Positions 35,263 through 43,472 of a stretch of DNA of 64,000 nucleotides are shown one piece after another; position 1 is the stretch's first letter, and every line of letters begins with the position of its first letter. The stretch is from contig NZ_FNZM01000022.1 in NCBI RefSeq assembly GCF_900109265.1, positions 62,001 through 126,000 on the forward strand. The letters are read 5' to 3'. The notes under the pieces are model-generated. The model saw only the letters and a program-made list of their open reading frames with translations, was not told where the DNA came from and did no database searches. The position numbers and the translations under genes are program-made. This stretch comes from Paraburkholderia tropica (GTDB lineage Bacteria; Pseudomonadota; Gammaproteobacteria; Burkholderiales; Burkholderiaceae).

Positions 35263-35913
35263 AGGCGGCCATGTCGCGCCATCCGTCTGCAGCGCGCGGA
35301 CCTTGCGCACCAGTTCGGCGGTCGTGCGCGCCGCAAGCTTCTTCATCACCCGCGCGCGATAAATCTTCACGGTCATTTCGCTGAGTTCGAGCTGGCTCGC
35401 CGTCGCCTTGTTCATGTTGCCCGCCGCCACCAGCACGGCGATGTCGCGTTCGCGCGGCGTCAGCGTCGAGAACTGCTCGCGCAGCGTGCTCGCCAACGTT
35501 TGCGCCTTCAGGCGCGCCGCGTCGCGCGCCAGTGCCTCGGTTACCGCCTCGATCATGTCCTGCTCGCGAAACGGCTTCGCGAGGAAATTCACCGCACCGC
35601 CCTTCATCGCGCGCACCGACATTTCCACGTCGCCATAACCGGTCATGAAAATGATCGGCATGAAAATCGCGTTTGCCGCCGCCCACTGCTGGAATTCCAG
35701 CCCGCTTTCGCCTTTGAGGCGCACGTCGAGAATCAGGCAGCTCGGCACCTCGGCTCTTGCATACGCGCGAAACGCACTCGTCGAGGCAAACGCGGCCACG
35801 CGAAATCCCACCGATTCCAGCAGGCTCTTGAGCGCTTCGCGCAGCCGCTCGTCGTCGTCGATCACGTAGACGGTGGCCGCGTCGGTTGCCGCGCCGGTCG
35901 GCGTGTCGCTCAC
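35260..35913 (-). CDS. FixJ-type response regulator 1
   Basis: The 217-residue receiver plus LuxR-type regulator has phosphorylation Asp63 in LILDVRL, lysine 113 in FLAKPF and an output helix-turn-helix at about 145-205 (LTPRERDIAVLVAAGN). It starts at GTG 35913, which overlaps the TGA of the XRE-cupin gene by four bases, with a strong AGGAGG site inside that gene's end. It is separated from the second FixJ-type gene by a 197-bp gap that carries the tandem repeats. The two regulators differ across the DNA-recognition helix, so they may bind different sites while sharing the downstream kinases. Confidence 0.92.
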   Translation of the reverse strand: MSDTPTGAATDAATVYVIDDDERLREALKSLLESVGFRVAAFASTSAFRAYARAEVPSCLILDVRLKGESGLEFQQWAAANAIFMPIIFMTGYGDVEMSVRAMKGGAVNFLAKPFREQDMIEAVTEALARDAARLKAQTLASTLREQFSTLTPRERDIAVLVAAGNMNKATASQLELSEMTVKIYRARVMKKLAARTTAELVRKVRALQTDGATWPP

Positions 35914-36605
35914 GACTTGTCCTCCTGATTCACCACCACCATCAGCGCCCTCGCGTCCGCGCCCGCCGCAAAGCAGCGATGCGGCAGCGCCGAATCGAAA
36001 TAGAAGCTGTCTCCCTGTTCGAGACGGATCATCCTGACTTCTTTATCGATCACGATTTCGAAATCGAGTTGTCCTTCGAGCACGAACACGAATTCCTCGC
36101 CCGGATGCTCGAAAAAATAATCGTGCTGCGCGTGCGCGGAAAACGTGAAATACAGCGGCTCCATGCGCTTGCGCGCCATATGATGCGCGAGCGTCGCGTA
36201 TTCGAAACCGAGCGCGGCGTCGTCTTTAGCCACCGGCTTGCGCTCGCCGTTGCGCACGATCGAAATGCGCCGGTCGGCTTGCTGCGCCTGCGCGGGCGAA
36301 CGGTCGACGAAGAAATAGCTGAGGTCTTCGCCAAGGCAGCGCCCGAGCCGCGCCAGCGACGCGAACGGCGGCGCGCGCACGCCGCTTTCCATGCTGCGCA
36401 ATTGTTCTTCGGTAAAGCCCGACAACGCCGCGAGCGTTTTCAGATCGATACGCCGCGCGAGCCGCAATGCCTTGAGGCGCGCGCAGATTTTGGCTTCTTC
36501 CTGAGCGATCGCATCGTCAGACGCGCCGATGTCGCGAACGTGCGTCGTCGCGCTGCTCGCCGTCGCGAGGCTGCGCTCGTCACGTTCGCTACCGATTTGG
36601 ACCAT
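35910..36605 (-). CDS. XRE-family regulator with C-terminal cupin domain
   Basis: The 231-residue protein has a lambda-repressor-like helix-turn-helix at about 40-95 (LKTLAALSGFTEEQLRSME) and a C-terminal cupin barrel at about 150-228 (HPGEEFVFVLEGQLDFE, then LEQGDSFYFDSALPHRC). Proteins of this layout (PuuR, SutR-like) sense small ligands and usually repress catabolic or stress genes. The start is ATG 36605 with GGAG six bases upstream; the very long upstream frame runs through the divergent promoter region and is rejected. It is the first gene of the five-gene signalling operon and probably controls it. Confidence 0.88.
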   Translation of the reverse strand: MVQIGSERDERSLATASSATTHVRDIGASDDAIAQEEAKICARLKALRLARRIDLKTLAALSGFTEEQLRSMESGVRAPPFASLARLGRCLGEDLSYFFVDRSPAQAQQADRRISIVRNGERKPVAKDDAALGFEYATLAHHMARKRMEPLYFTFSAHAQHDYFFEHPGEEFVFVLEGQLDFEIVIDKEVRMIRLEQGDSFYFDSALPHRCFAAGADARALMVVVNQEDKS

Positions 36606-36947
36606 ATCCCACTCCACCGCGATGCCTGGCCCCGCGCGATGAAACCCCTCGCGGCACGGCACGGAGAAATGCCTATGAAATAGATTCGAATTGATTTTGT
36701 AATGTTTGAGTCGCAACCGGATGTTGCCCGATCGCGCCGATCCGGCGTGAGCGAGCGGCCCGAACGACTGTCGTGCCGATGTGCGCCCAGCCCGGCTCTT
36801 GACCCGGCTCGTGACCCGCCTGGAATGATAGCTGCTCACCGAGGTGAACCCTACATATACGTCCGTATGGTTTCGGGGCTTTTTGCCGTCAGGTAAGCTT
36901 GAACCGCGTACACGCGACGGATCAGCCGTTCCGCCCTCCGGCACGCC
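36606..36947. other. 342-bp divergent control region of the signalling operon
   Basis: No gene is present. The gap separates the XRE-cupin gene (leftward) and the single-receiver gene (rightward). It holds the palindrome at 36857-36868. On the leftward strand it also holds a TAGGGT element after that palindrome, then a TATCAT box 17 bases further on, which would make a plausible promoter for the operon. Confidence 0.5.
36857..36868 (-). promoter_or_regulatory. Palindromic site ATACGGACGTAT (copy 1)
   Basis: The leftward strand reads ATACGGACGTAT with perfect 5-bp arms. It lies about 250 bp upstream of the XRE-cupin start and 80 bp upstream of the single-receiver start. The same 12-mer occurs exactly at 47981 and with one change at 54989, each time in a regulatory gap. 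It is a candidate site for one of the FixJ-type or XRE regulators encoded here. Confidence 0.55.
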
Positions 36948-37331
36948 ATGGGAGAGACAGTTTTGTGTACGCCAACAGTGATCTGGGTGGTCGACGACGA
37001 CGCGTCGGTCCGCTCGGGCTTGTCGAGCCTCTTGAGGTCGCTCGATTACGAAGTCGTGACTTTCGAATCCGGCGCGGAGTTGTTGGCCGCCGTTGCGCGC
37101 GCGCGCCCCGCCTGCATTATTTCCGACGTGCAGATGCCGGGCATGAGCGGCGTGGACATGTTCGCGCGCCTGATCGACGCGACACAGCCCATCCCCACGC
37201 TTTTCATCACCGCGTATCCGATGCCCGAACTGCGCCAGCGCGCGCTGGCGCTGGGCGCGAACGCCTTCCTCATCAAGCCGGTCAGCGTAGCCGATCTGAC
37301 CACCGCATTGCACGCGGCGCTTTCGCATTGA
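36948..37331 (+). CDS. Single-domain response regulator (receiver only)
   Basis: The 127-residue protein consists of a receiver domain alone: acidic pocket VVDDDAS, phosphorylation Asp60 in IISDVQMPGMSG, conserved Thr in LFITAY and Lys in FLIKPVS. No output domain follows, so it may be a phosphate sink or a relay partner, as with CheY- or DivK-like proteins. A TTG at 36963 has a better ribosome site (GGAGAG six bases upstream) than ATG 36948 and may be the real start. It is divergent from the giant-kinase operon and is likely to take part in the same circuit. Confidence 0.85.
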   Translation: MGETVLCTPTVIWVVDDDASVRSGLSSLLRSLDYEVVTFESGAELLAAVARARPACIISDVQMPGMSGVDMFARLIDATQPIPTLFITAYPMPELRQRALALGANAFLIKPVSVADLTTALHAALSH

Positions 37332-37652
37332 CTCGTGCGCGCGACGCGCGCGGTGCCTCTCGCACTTCACGGTGCTTTCCATTTTCATACGCGGCTCACA
37401 CTGTGGGACGACGCGCGCGCAGCGGTGTTTGCGCGCGTGCCGATGTTCGCGTACGTCGCGCTTTGCGCATCACAAAGCGCGATGCCGGATAACCCGAGGT
37501 ATGCACCGCAGTTTCCTTTCGTATAGGGGATGAACACCGAAGGTCTAATGGCTGCGCGTCAGGCCGCGGGCTATGCTTTCTTGCAACCCGGGCAACGCTG
37601 CACGCACTGCCCTGGCACCAAGTTCTTCCTTCAAACGTCAACAGGTGATGCC
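37332..37652. other. 321-bp gap before the BON gene
   Basis: No believable gene is present. At 37519-37528 it contains CGTATAGGGG, which matches one half of the palindromic site plus the following AGGG element seen at 47981. It is about 125 bp before the BON start, so the BON gene might belong to the same regulon. This is a weak similarity. Confidence 0.4.
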
Positions 37653-38015
37653 ATGACGCTTCGCTCCAAACTTCTTGCGGCAGCCGCCGCCGCGCTGCTT
37701 TCTTCCGCCGCGCTCGCCCAGACCGCCGCCAACGCCGATGCCCCGGCGCTCACCAAGGAACAGATCCGCGCCCAAATGAAGGCCGATCACGCCGCCAACG
37801 TGGCGCTGGCCAAGAAGGTGCGTCAGGCGATCTACAGCACGAAGGCGCTCAACGACACCGACATCGCCGTGTTCGCGAAGGCGCGCACCGGCAAGGTCGT
37901 GCTGGCCGGCACGATCCTCGACGAGTCGCAGGACCAGATTGCTCAGGACACCGCATCGAAGGTCGCTGGCGTGCAAACGGTCGCCAGCAAGCTGATGACG
38001 TACGAAGCACCCTGA
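37653..38015 (+). CDS. BON-domain periplasmic protein
   Basis: The 120-residue protein has a signal peptide of about 21 residues (SAALAQ) and one BON domain (about 50-118, with VVLAGTILDESQ and VAGVQTVASKL). BON domains bind phospholipid surfaces. OsmY and similar proteins protect the envelope during osmotic or other stress. The start ATG 37653 was chosen because the signal peptide begins there. It is expressed alone, with a hairpin just past its stop. The family is clear; the exact role is not. Confidence 0.85.
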   Translation: MTLRSKLLAAAAAALLSSAALAQTAANADAPALTKEQIRAQMKADHAANVALAKKVRQAIYSTKALNDTDIAVFAKARTGKVVLAGTILDESQDQIAQDTASKVAGVQTVASKLMTYEAP

Positions 38016-38026
38016 TCGCGTGACGA

Positions 38027-38049
38027 GCGGCGCGCGCCACACGCGCCGC
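38027..38049 (+). terminator. G/C hairpin after BON gene
   Basis: GCGGCGCG and CGCGCCGC with a seven-base loop begin 11 bp after the BON stop. No T run follows. A second hairpin (GAGGCCGTCGC at 38066 and GCGACGGCCTC at 38089) lies just beyond and covers the end of the decayed gene. Confidence 0.5.
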
Positions 38050-38081
38050 GCCTTATCGTGGTGACGAGGCCGTCGCTGTCT

Positions 38082-38440
38082 TCATGGCGCGACGGCCTCG
38101 CGCAATACCGCCTCCATCTGCACAAGCAGTTCCGGCAGCGCGCCATAACTCGCGTGCGTGATCCGCAGGACGCCGTCGAGCGCGCAAACGCCGATCACCT
38201 GTCGTCGGCGAAGCCCGACGACACGAGCGGTCACCATAACGCTTCGAGCTTCAGCCCCGCGTAGCTCGACGGAATCGGCGCATCGCCGAGATTCGACAGC
38301 AGCGCGTCGAATGCAAGCACATGGCCGAGGAAGCCCGCCGCGTGCTCGACCGAGGGTTGCGTCGCCATCACCGCATCGAGGCCCTTCAATTCCTTCACGA
38401 CGTTTTCGCGCGCTTGCGCACGATCGAAACGTTGGACACG
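38082..38440 (-). pseudogene. Decayed C-terminus of a condensation-domain/acyltransferase gene
   Basis: On the minus strand about 120 codons read like the end of a non-ribosomal-peptide condensation domain or PapA/wax-ester-type acyltransferase: AFDALLSNLGDAPIPSSYAG, then LKLEALW. At that point a TGA replaces the expected glycine codon. After about 12 more codons a one-base shift is needed to continue with QVIGVCALDGVLRITHASYG and a normal end at 38082. The N-terminal two thirds are missing. With one stop, one frameshift and a truncation it cannot make a working enzyme. The family assignment rests on motif memory and is moderate. Confidence 0.6.
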
Positions 38441-38793
38441 TTCGACACGGCCGGTTCGTCGGCAAATTCATGAGGTTCGTTCTGCATGAGCGTCATGAGC
38501 TGAACGCGAATCGCCAGATGACGAACGCGCCTGAAAGAAACGGCCTTGCATTTCAGCACGCGTTTGTATCTCGCATATTTCAGTTCGACGCGCATTTCAC
38601 GCCTGTTTTCAGGCGTCGATTCGATCGCGCACGTCGCGCTTATGTATCTCAGTGTGTCGAAACCGCGTGGCAGATACATAGCCTTGCAATTCGCGCATGA
38701 CGGGACACATGCCAGATAAGTTGACCCGGTCTAATGCGTCCTGTCGTCAATTCAGTCCTCAATTCCGAATCATTACCCACCAGGGAACCCATC
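38441..38793. other. 353-bp gap upstream of ohr-like gene
   Basis: No gene or clear repeat is seen apart from the ribosome site (AGGGAA) of the Ohr gene at its end. The DNA is less GC-rich than its surroundings, as expected for non-coding DNA left by the decayed gene. Confidence 0.5.
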
Positions 38794-39210
38794 ATGGAAA
38801 ACACCGCAAAAGTGCTCTACACGGGCAAGACTCACACCACCGGCGGCCGCGACGGCGCCGCGCGCAGCAGCGACGGCCGACTGGACATCAAGCTCTCCGC
38901 ACCCGGCTCGTCCGCGCCGGGCACGAATCCGGAACAACTGCTGGCAGCGGGCTGGTCGGCCTGCTTCATCGGCGCGATGGGTCTCGCTGCGAGCAAGCTC
39001 AAAGTGGCACTGCCGAAAGACGCGGCCGTCGATACGGAAATCGATCTCGTCGTGAACGACGGCTCGTATTCGCTACAGGCACGTCTGAATGTCTCGTTGC
39101 CCGGCCTCGACGCCGAGACCGCGCAAGCGCTCGCGCACGCCGCGCATCAAACCTGCCCGTACTCGAAGGCCACGCGCGGCAACATCGAAACGACGATCAC
39201 GGTCGTCTGA
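38794..39210 (+). CDS. Organic hydroperoxide resistance protein (Ohr/OsmC family)
   Basis: This 138-residue thiol peroxidase acts in the cytoplasm. The two active cysteines are in GWSACFIGAMG (about residue 60) and HQTCPYSKATRG (about 124), with the N-terminal family stretch VLYTGKTHTTGGRDG. The spacing is that of Ohr rather than OsmC. It reduces organic and lipid peroxides using lipoylated proteins in known cases. No ohrR (MarR) gene is adjacent. An ECF sigma/anti-sigma pair follows, which may control it. The start ATG 38794 is behind AGGGAA. Confidence 0.92.
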   Translation: MENTAKVLYTGKTHTTGGRDGAARSSDGRLDIKLSAPGSSAPGTNPEQLLAAGWSACFIGAMGLAASKLKVALPKDAAVDTEIDLVVNDGSYSLQARLNVSLPGLDAETAQALAHAAHQTCPYSKATRGNIETTITVV

Positions 39211-39271
39211 AGCAGCAGGCGAGCCGCGCGCAAGCACGAAAAAGCGCGCGCTCGCCGACATGAAACAAAGA

Positions 39272-39300
39272 GGGAATATCGGCCGCCCCGCCGGTGTTCT
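39272..39300 (+). promoter_or_regulatory. Possible ECF-type promoter
   Basis: GGGAATA at 39272-39278 is followed 15 bases later by GTGTTCT at 39294-39300, about 160 bp before the sigma-factor gene. A GGGAAT/GTT-like pair is the usual form of ECF-dependent promoters, so this may be an autoregulated promoter. This is based on pattern only. Confidence 0.4.
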
Positions 39301-39458
39301 ATTCAGGCGAATTTCAGCCAACACAAGCGTCGCCCCATGGAATCCAGCGAGAATCTCGAATCGGCTCCGATGCACGAGCGCGTGCGCCGCATGAGTCTTG
39401 TGCGCGCCGCGCGCACGCCGAGCCGTGGCCGCGCCGTTCAGGACGGGACGTCACGCTG

Positions 39459-39974
39459 ATGACCGTCGCCGACCTGTCCGCCCTTCTGCCCGCCATGCTG
39501 CCGCGTTTATGGTCGTTCGCGCTGCGCATCTCCGGCGATCAGCACGACGCCGAAGACCTCGTGCAGCGCGCCTGCGTACGCGGGCTCGAACGCGCACATC
39601 AATTGCAGCCGGGCACCGCGCCGCTGAGCTGGATGTTCTCGATCGTGCAATCCACGTGGATCAACGAGCTGCGCGCGCGCAACGTGCGCAACCGTTCGGG
39701 CATGGACTGGGACGATGGCTTTCTGGAGACGGTGCCGGACCCGTCCGCGCGCACGCCCGAGGAACAGGCGATGAACGGACAGATCATCGCGGCCGTGCAG
39801 CAGTTGCCCGAAGTGCAGCGCGTGGTGATGCTGCTCGTTGCCGTAGAAGGACTCAGTTACAGCGAAGCGGCCGAGGTGCTCGGCGTGCCCATCGGCACGA
39901 TCATGAGCCGGCTTTCACGGGCTCGCCAGGCGATCGGCGCCCTGATCGAAGGGCAGAAGAAGAAAAGCGCATAA
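39459..39974 (+). CDS. ECF-type RNA polymerase sigma factor
   Basis: The 171-residue sigma factor has region 2 (ALRISGDQHDAEDLVQRACV at about 19-40, core-binding and -10 recognition) and region 4 (YSEAAEVLGVPIGTIMSRLS at about 130-150, -35 recognition). There is no region 3, as in other extracytoplasmic-function sigma factors. The next gene, 31 bp downstream, encodes its probable membrane anti-sigma factor. ATG 39459 was chosen by position of the coding pattern. The stress signal is unknown; nearby ohr suggests oxidative or envelope stress. Confidence 0.9.
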   Translation: MTVADLSALLPAMLPRLWSFALRISGDQHDAEDLVQRACVRGLERAHQLQPGTAPLSWMFSIVQSTWINELRARNVRNRSGMDWDDGFLETVPDPSARTPEEQAMNGQIIAAVQQLPEVQRVVMLLVAVEGLSYSEAAEVLGVPIGTIMSRLSRARQAIGALIEGQKKKSA

Positions 39975-40005
39975 CCGGCGTGGCCAATAGTGAGGAACCT
40001 GGGGC

Positions 40006-41004
40006 ATGAATATGGATGACGTCCTGCTCATGGCGTACGTGGACGGCGAACTCACGCCGCGCGAGCGCGAGAACGTGGAGAAGACGATGAGCGTGTCGCC
40101 CGACGTCGCGCGGCGCGTGGCCTGCCTCCAGGCGTCGGCGCTGCGGTATCGGCATGCGTTCGCGCATCAGCGGCTGCCGCCCGTGCCCGAGCGGCTCGCG
40201 CAACGCGTCGCGGAACTGAGCCGCGCATATGGCGGCACGCAGAACGGCGCAGATGACGTCGCGCTCGCGTCGACGGCGGACATCACGCCCATCGGCGCGC
40301 TAAAGCGCAATCCGGCGGCCAACGCGCAACATCATGCGAACGCTGCAATGCAAATTTCAACGCGAGCACGCAACGCGCAACGCACGCGCTTCGCGTGGCC
40401 GCGCTTTGCCTGGCCGTTCCTCGCCGGTGCGTTCACGTGCGCCGCGTGCGGCGCGCTCGTGCTCAGCCTGGCGCCGGGATGGCTGCCGGGCGACGGCGCG
40501 CATCCTGTTGCCGTGGCCACGTCCGCGCCCGGCGTCATGCCGTGGGTCGCCGCAGCGGTCAACTATCAGCGCCTCTATACGCGCGACACGGTTTCCAGCG
40601 ACATGCCCGACATGACGGTGGCGGCGCGCGTGATCGAGCAGATTCACAGCGACGACGGCGTGCCGCTGCGCGTGCCCGATCTGCGCGCGGCGGGCCTCAC
40701 GTTCAAACGCATTCAACGCCTGCGCTTCAACACCAAGCCGCTCGTGCAGATCGTCTATCTGCCGAAAACCGGCTTGCCGGTTGCGCTCTGCGTGATGAAG
40801 GACGACAGGCCCGATACGGCGATGAAGCGTCAGCACGTGGACAGCCTCAACGTGCTCACGTGGCGGCGCGCCAATCTGAGTTACGCGCTGATCGCCGCGC
40901 TCGACGACAACGCGCTCTCGGCCATCGGCAAGCAGATCGCCGAAGGCCGCGACGACGAAGTACTCGGCCAGCGATCCGCGCCGCCCGAAATCTCCGCGAG
41001 TTAA
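40006..41004 (+). CDS. Membrane anti-sigma factor
   Basis: The 332-residue protein has an N-terminal cytoplasmic anti-sigma domain (about 1-60, DVLLMAYVDGELTPRERENV), then a variable linker. One membrane helix lies at about residues 135-158 (FLAGAFTCAACGALVLSL), followed by a periplasmic C-terminal domain with FKRIQRLRFNTKPLVQI. The HxxxCxxC zinc motif of many such factors is not obvious. It follows the ECF gene in one operon and probably holds the sigma factor at the membrane until a stress signal arrives. ATG 40012 is an alternative start. Confidence 0.85.
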   Translation: MNMDDVLLMAYVDGELTPRERENVEKTMSVSPDVARRVACLQASALRYRHAFAHQRLPPVPERLAQRVAELSRAYGGTQNGADDVALASTADITPIGALKRNPAANAQHHANAAMQISTRARNAQRTRFAWPRFAWPFLAGAFTCAACGALVLSLAPGWLPGDGAHPVAVATSAPGVMPWVAAAVNYQRLYTRDTVSSDMPDMTVAARVIEQIHSDDGVPLRVPDLRAAGLTFKRIQRLRFNTKPLVQIVYLPKTGLPVALCVMKDDRPDTAMKRQHVDSLNVLTWRRANLSYALIAALDDNALSAIGKQIAEGRDDEVLGQRSAPPEISAS

Positions 41005-41012
41005 TCCGGCGG

Positions 41013-41966
41013 TCACACCGCCAGCGGCGAGCCCGAGTGACGAAAGTCCGAAGGCGGCTCGCCGTATTGCTGCTTGAACAAGCGGCTGAAGTGCGCGGCC
41101 GTGGCGAAGCCGCATTGCCACGCAATCTCCTGAATCGACACGCCCGCCGCCGGATCGCTGCGCAGCAGGTGCGCGGCGCGTGCGAGCCGCGCTTGCCAGA
41201 CGTAACGCATCGGCGTGCCGCCTTGCGCGCGAAACACGCGTTGCAGATGCTGCGGCGAGACGTGAACCGCGCCGGCAATCGCCGCCGTGTCGAGTCCCGT
41301 ATCGCCGATGTGTTGCTCGATAAAGCGCTTCGCCTGCCAGATCAGCGCGTCGGAACTGCGTCGTGCCGCCCGTGCATCGGGGTCGAGTACGGCGTGTTGA
41401 ATCAATTCGATCAATTGCTCGCCCATCATGGTTTGCGTATGGCGGCTGGGCGCGACGGTCTGCGCGGCCATGCACTGGATAATGTCGCGCGTCGCCTGTA
41501 CGTCCGCGCAGCGCGCGTCGACCGTCAGCGGCGCGGGCTTCGAATACTGCACGCCGCGCTCGCGCAGCGCCGCTTTCGGAATGCGTAGCACGGTGAGGCG
41601 CGCGCGCTCGTCGAAGATTTCGGTGAACGGCCACGCGGGATCGATCACGAACAGGCTGCCCGCATCGAAACGCCGGATCGCGTCGCGGCTGCGCACGTGA
41701 ACATGACCCGCCGTCACGAGCTTCACGAACAGCCAGTCGCCTTGCCACGACGCGCGTTCCGTGCCGACCGGCGTGAGCGTGAGCACCGCGAGATCGGCCA
41801 GCGAGAAACCGACTGCGCCGAGCCGCCAGCCCTTCACGCGCGACATCGCCGGCCGGCGTGCATCGAACTCGCAATGCAAGCCGTGAACGTTGAGCATGAC
41901 GTCCGACCAGATTTCGCTCGCGTGCGGATCGCCGTCGAGCGTCATCTCGTGCTTCTCGAAGTTCAT
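41013..41966 (-). CDS. AraC-family transcriptional regulator
   Basis: The 317-residue protein has an N-terminal ligand-binding part of the AraC_binding_2 type (about 20-190). A C-terminal pair of helix-turn-helix motifs follows at about 210-312 (DTAAIAGAVHVSPQHLQRVF and IAWQCGFATAAHFSRLFK). It starts at ATG 41966 behind AAGGAA and lies 36 bp after the aldehyde dehydrogenase gene on the same strand, so the two form an operon. It most likely controls that dehydrogenase in response to its substrate; FeaR-like regulators of this type do so for aromatic amines. Confidence 0.9.
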   Translation of the reverse strand: MNFEKHEMTLDGDPHASEIWSDVMLNVHGLHCEFDARRPAMSRVKGWRLGAVGFSLADLAVLTLTPVGTERASWQGDWLFVKLVTAGHVHVRSRDAIRRFDAGSLFVIDPAWPFTEIFDERARLTVLRIPKAALRERGVQYSKPAPLTVDARCADVQATRDIIQCMAAQTVAPSRHTQTMMGEQLIELIQHAVLDPDARAARRSSDALIWQAKRFIEQHIGDTGLDTAAIAGAVHVSPQHLQRVFRAQGGTPMRYVWQARLARAAHLLRSDPAAGVSIQEIAWQCGFATAAHFSRLFKQQYGEPPSDFRHSGSPLAV

Positions 41967-42002
41967 GGCTGGCTTCCTTGTTATCGAATTCCGCGTTCGG
42001 CG

Positions 42003-43472
42003 TTACGCCGCCGCGCCCGGAACGAATATCGCCTGCGTTTCGAGGTACGCTTCGAGCCCTTCGCGTCCGCCTTCCCGACCGATGCCCGAACGCTTCATGC
42101 CGCCGAACGGCACGTTGGGCGCAATCTCCACGCCGTTGATACCGACGTTGCCCGTACGTAAGCGGCACGCCACCTCGAATGCGCGCTCGCCATCCGCGCC
42201 GAACACCGAACCGCTCAAACCGTAGTCCGAGTCATTGGCGATCTCGACTGCCTGATCGACGCTGTCGTACGGCAGGATCGACACGACCGGGCCGAAGATT
42301 TCCTCGCGCGCGATCGCCATGGTCGACGTCACGCGGCTGAACACCGTGGGCGCAACGTAAAAGCCGCGCTCGAATCCCGCATTTCCGGAGCCGCCCGTCA
42401 CGAGCGCCGCGCCTTCGGCGATGCCGCGTTCGATATAGCCGCGTACACGCTCGCGCTGCGTAGCATTGAGCACGGGACCGATGGCCGTATTGGCGTCATG
42501 CGGATCACCCACCTTCATGCGCGCGACGACACTTGCATACGCCTCGGCGATTTCGTCGTGACGATGACGAGGCACGAGCACGCGCGTCTGCGCGAAGCAG
42601 ATCTGCCCCGAGAACGGCATCGTGAACGGCACGAGCGCCGCCAGCGCGGCGGGCAGATCGACATCGTCGAGCAGAATCGCTGCCGACTTGCCGCCGAGTT
42701 CGAGCGTCACGCGCGCGAGCCGGTCAGTCGCCGCGCGCTGAATCCATTGGCCCGTCGCCACGCTGCCGGTAAAGCTGATCTTGTCGATATCGCGCGACTG
42801 CACGAGTTGCGCGCCCGCTTCGCGTCCCGCCGTGACCACGTTGAGCACCCCGGGCGGAATGCCCGCGGCCGCCGCGCATTCCGCGATGATGAGAGCGTCG
42901 AACGGACACTCGGGCGGCGACTTCACGACCATCGTGCAGCCGGCCGCCAGCGCCGCGGCGATCTTCTGCGAGACGATGGGAAAGGTCGCATTCCACGGCG
43001 CAATCAGCGCCGCGACGCCCACCGGCACGCGGCGCACGCAGGCGCGTCCGCGCTGCGTCGGCCGCCAGTCGTCGAACGCATAGTGCTCGGCGAGCGTGGC
43101 GAAAAAATCGAAGCGGCTCGCGCCAAACGGCGTGAGCTTCTGCGCGAACGACGCGGGCGCGCCGACCTGATCGGTCCAGAGTTGCGCGAGCAACGGCAGG
43201 CGCTCGCGCAACGCCTGCGTCAGACGCTTCAGATAGCCGGCGCGTTCCGGTCCGGACAGACGCGGCCACGGCCCGTGATCGAACGCGCGCCGCGCCGCCG
43301 ATACTGCGCGCCCGATGTCGACGGCATCCGCGAGCGGCACGGACATGAACGGCGTTTCGGTCGCCGGAGAAATGATCGTGTGACGTTGATCGGAATGACT
43401 CGATACCCAATCGCCATCGATAAAGAATCGTTGGCGGACATTCGACGAAAGTGCGGTGCAGGACTCGGACAT
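42003..43472 (-). CDS. Aldehyde dehydrogenase
   Basis: The 489-residue NAD(P)-dependent aldehyde dehydrogenase has the glutamate in LELGGKS (about residue 256) and the cysteine in SGQICFAQTR (about 289). PWNATFP and the C-terminal FGGMKRSGIGREGG are also present. The phenylalanine after the catalytic cysteine and the MPFSGQICFA segment recall the monoterpene/geranial and aromatic aldehyde dehydrogenases. It is first in an operon with the AraC-type gene. The substrate is not known; a hydrophobic aldehyde is likely. Confidence 0.88.
   Translation of the reverse strand: MSESCTALSSNVRQRFFIDGDWVSSHSDQRHTIISPATETPFMSVPLADAVDIGRAVSAARRAFDHGPWPRLSGPERAGYLKRLTQALRERLPLLAQLWTDQVGAPASFAQKLTPFGASRFDFFATLAEHYAFDDWRPTQRGRACVRRVPVGVAALIAPWNATFPIVSQKIAAALAAGCTMVVKSPPECPFDALIIAECAAAAGIPPGVLNVVTAGREAGAQLVQSRDIDKISFTGSVATGQWIQRAATDRLARVTLELGGKSAAILLDDVDLPAALAALVPFTMPFSGQICFAQTRVLVPRHRHDEIAEAYASVVARMKVGDPHDANTAIGPVLNATQRERVRGYIERGIAEGAALVTGGSGNAGFERGFYVAPTVFSRVTSTMAIAREEIFGPVVSILPYDSVDQAVEIANDSDYGLSGSVFGADGERAFEVACRLRTGNVGINGVEIAPNVPFGGMKRSGIGREGGREGLEAYLETQAIFVPGAAA

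Noticed and set aside
36948..37331. Chemotaxis CheY
   Set aside because: No chemotaxis or flagellar genes are near and the sequence is closer to FixJ-type receivers; it is better linked to the adjacent signalling operon.
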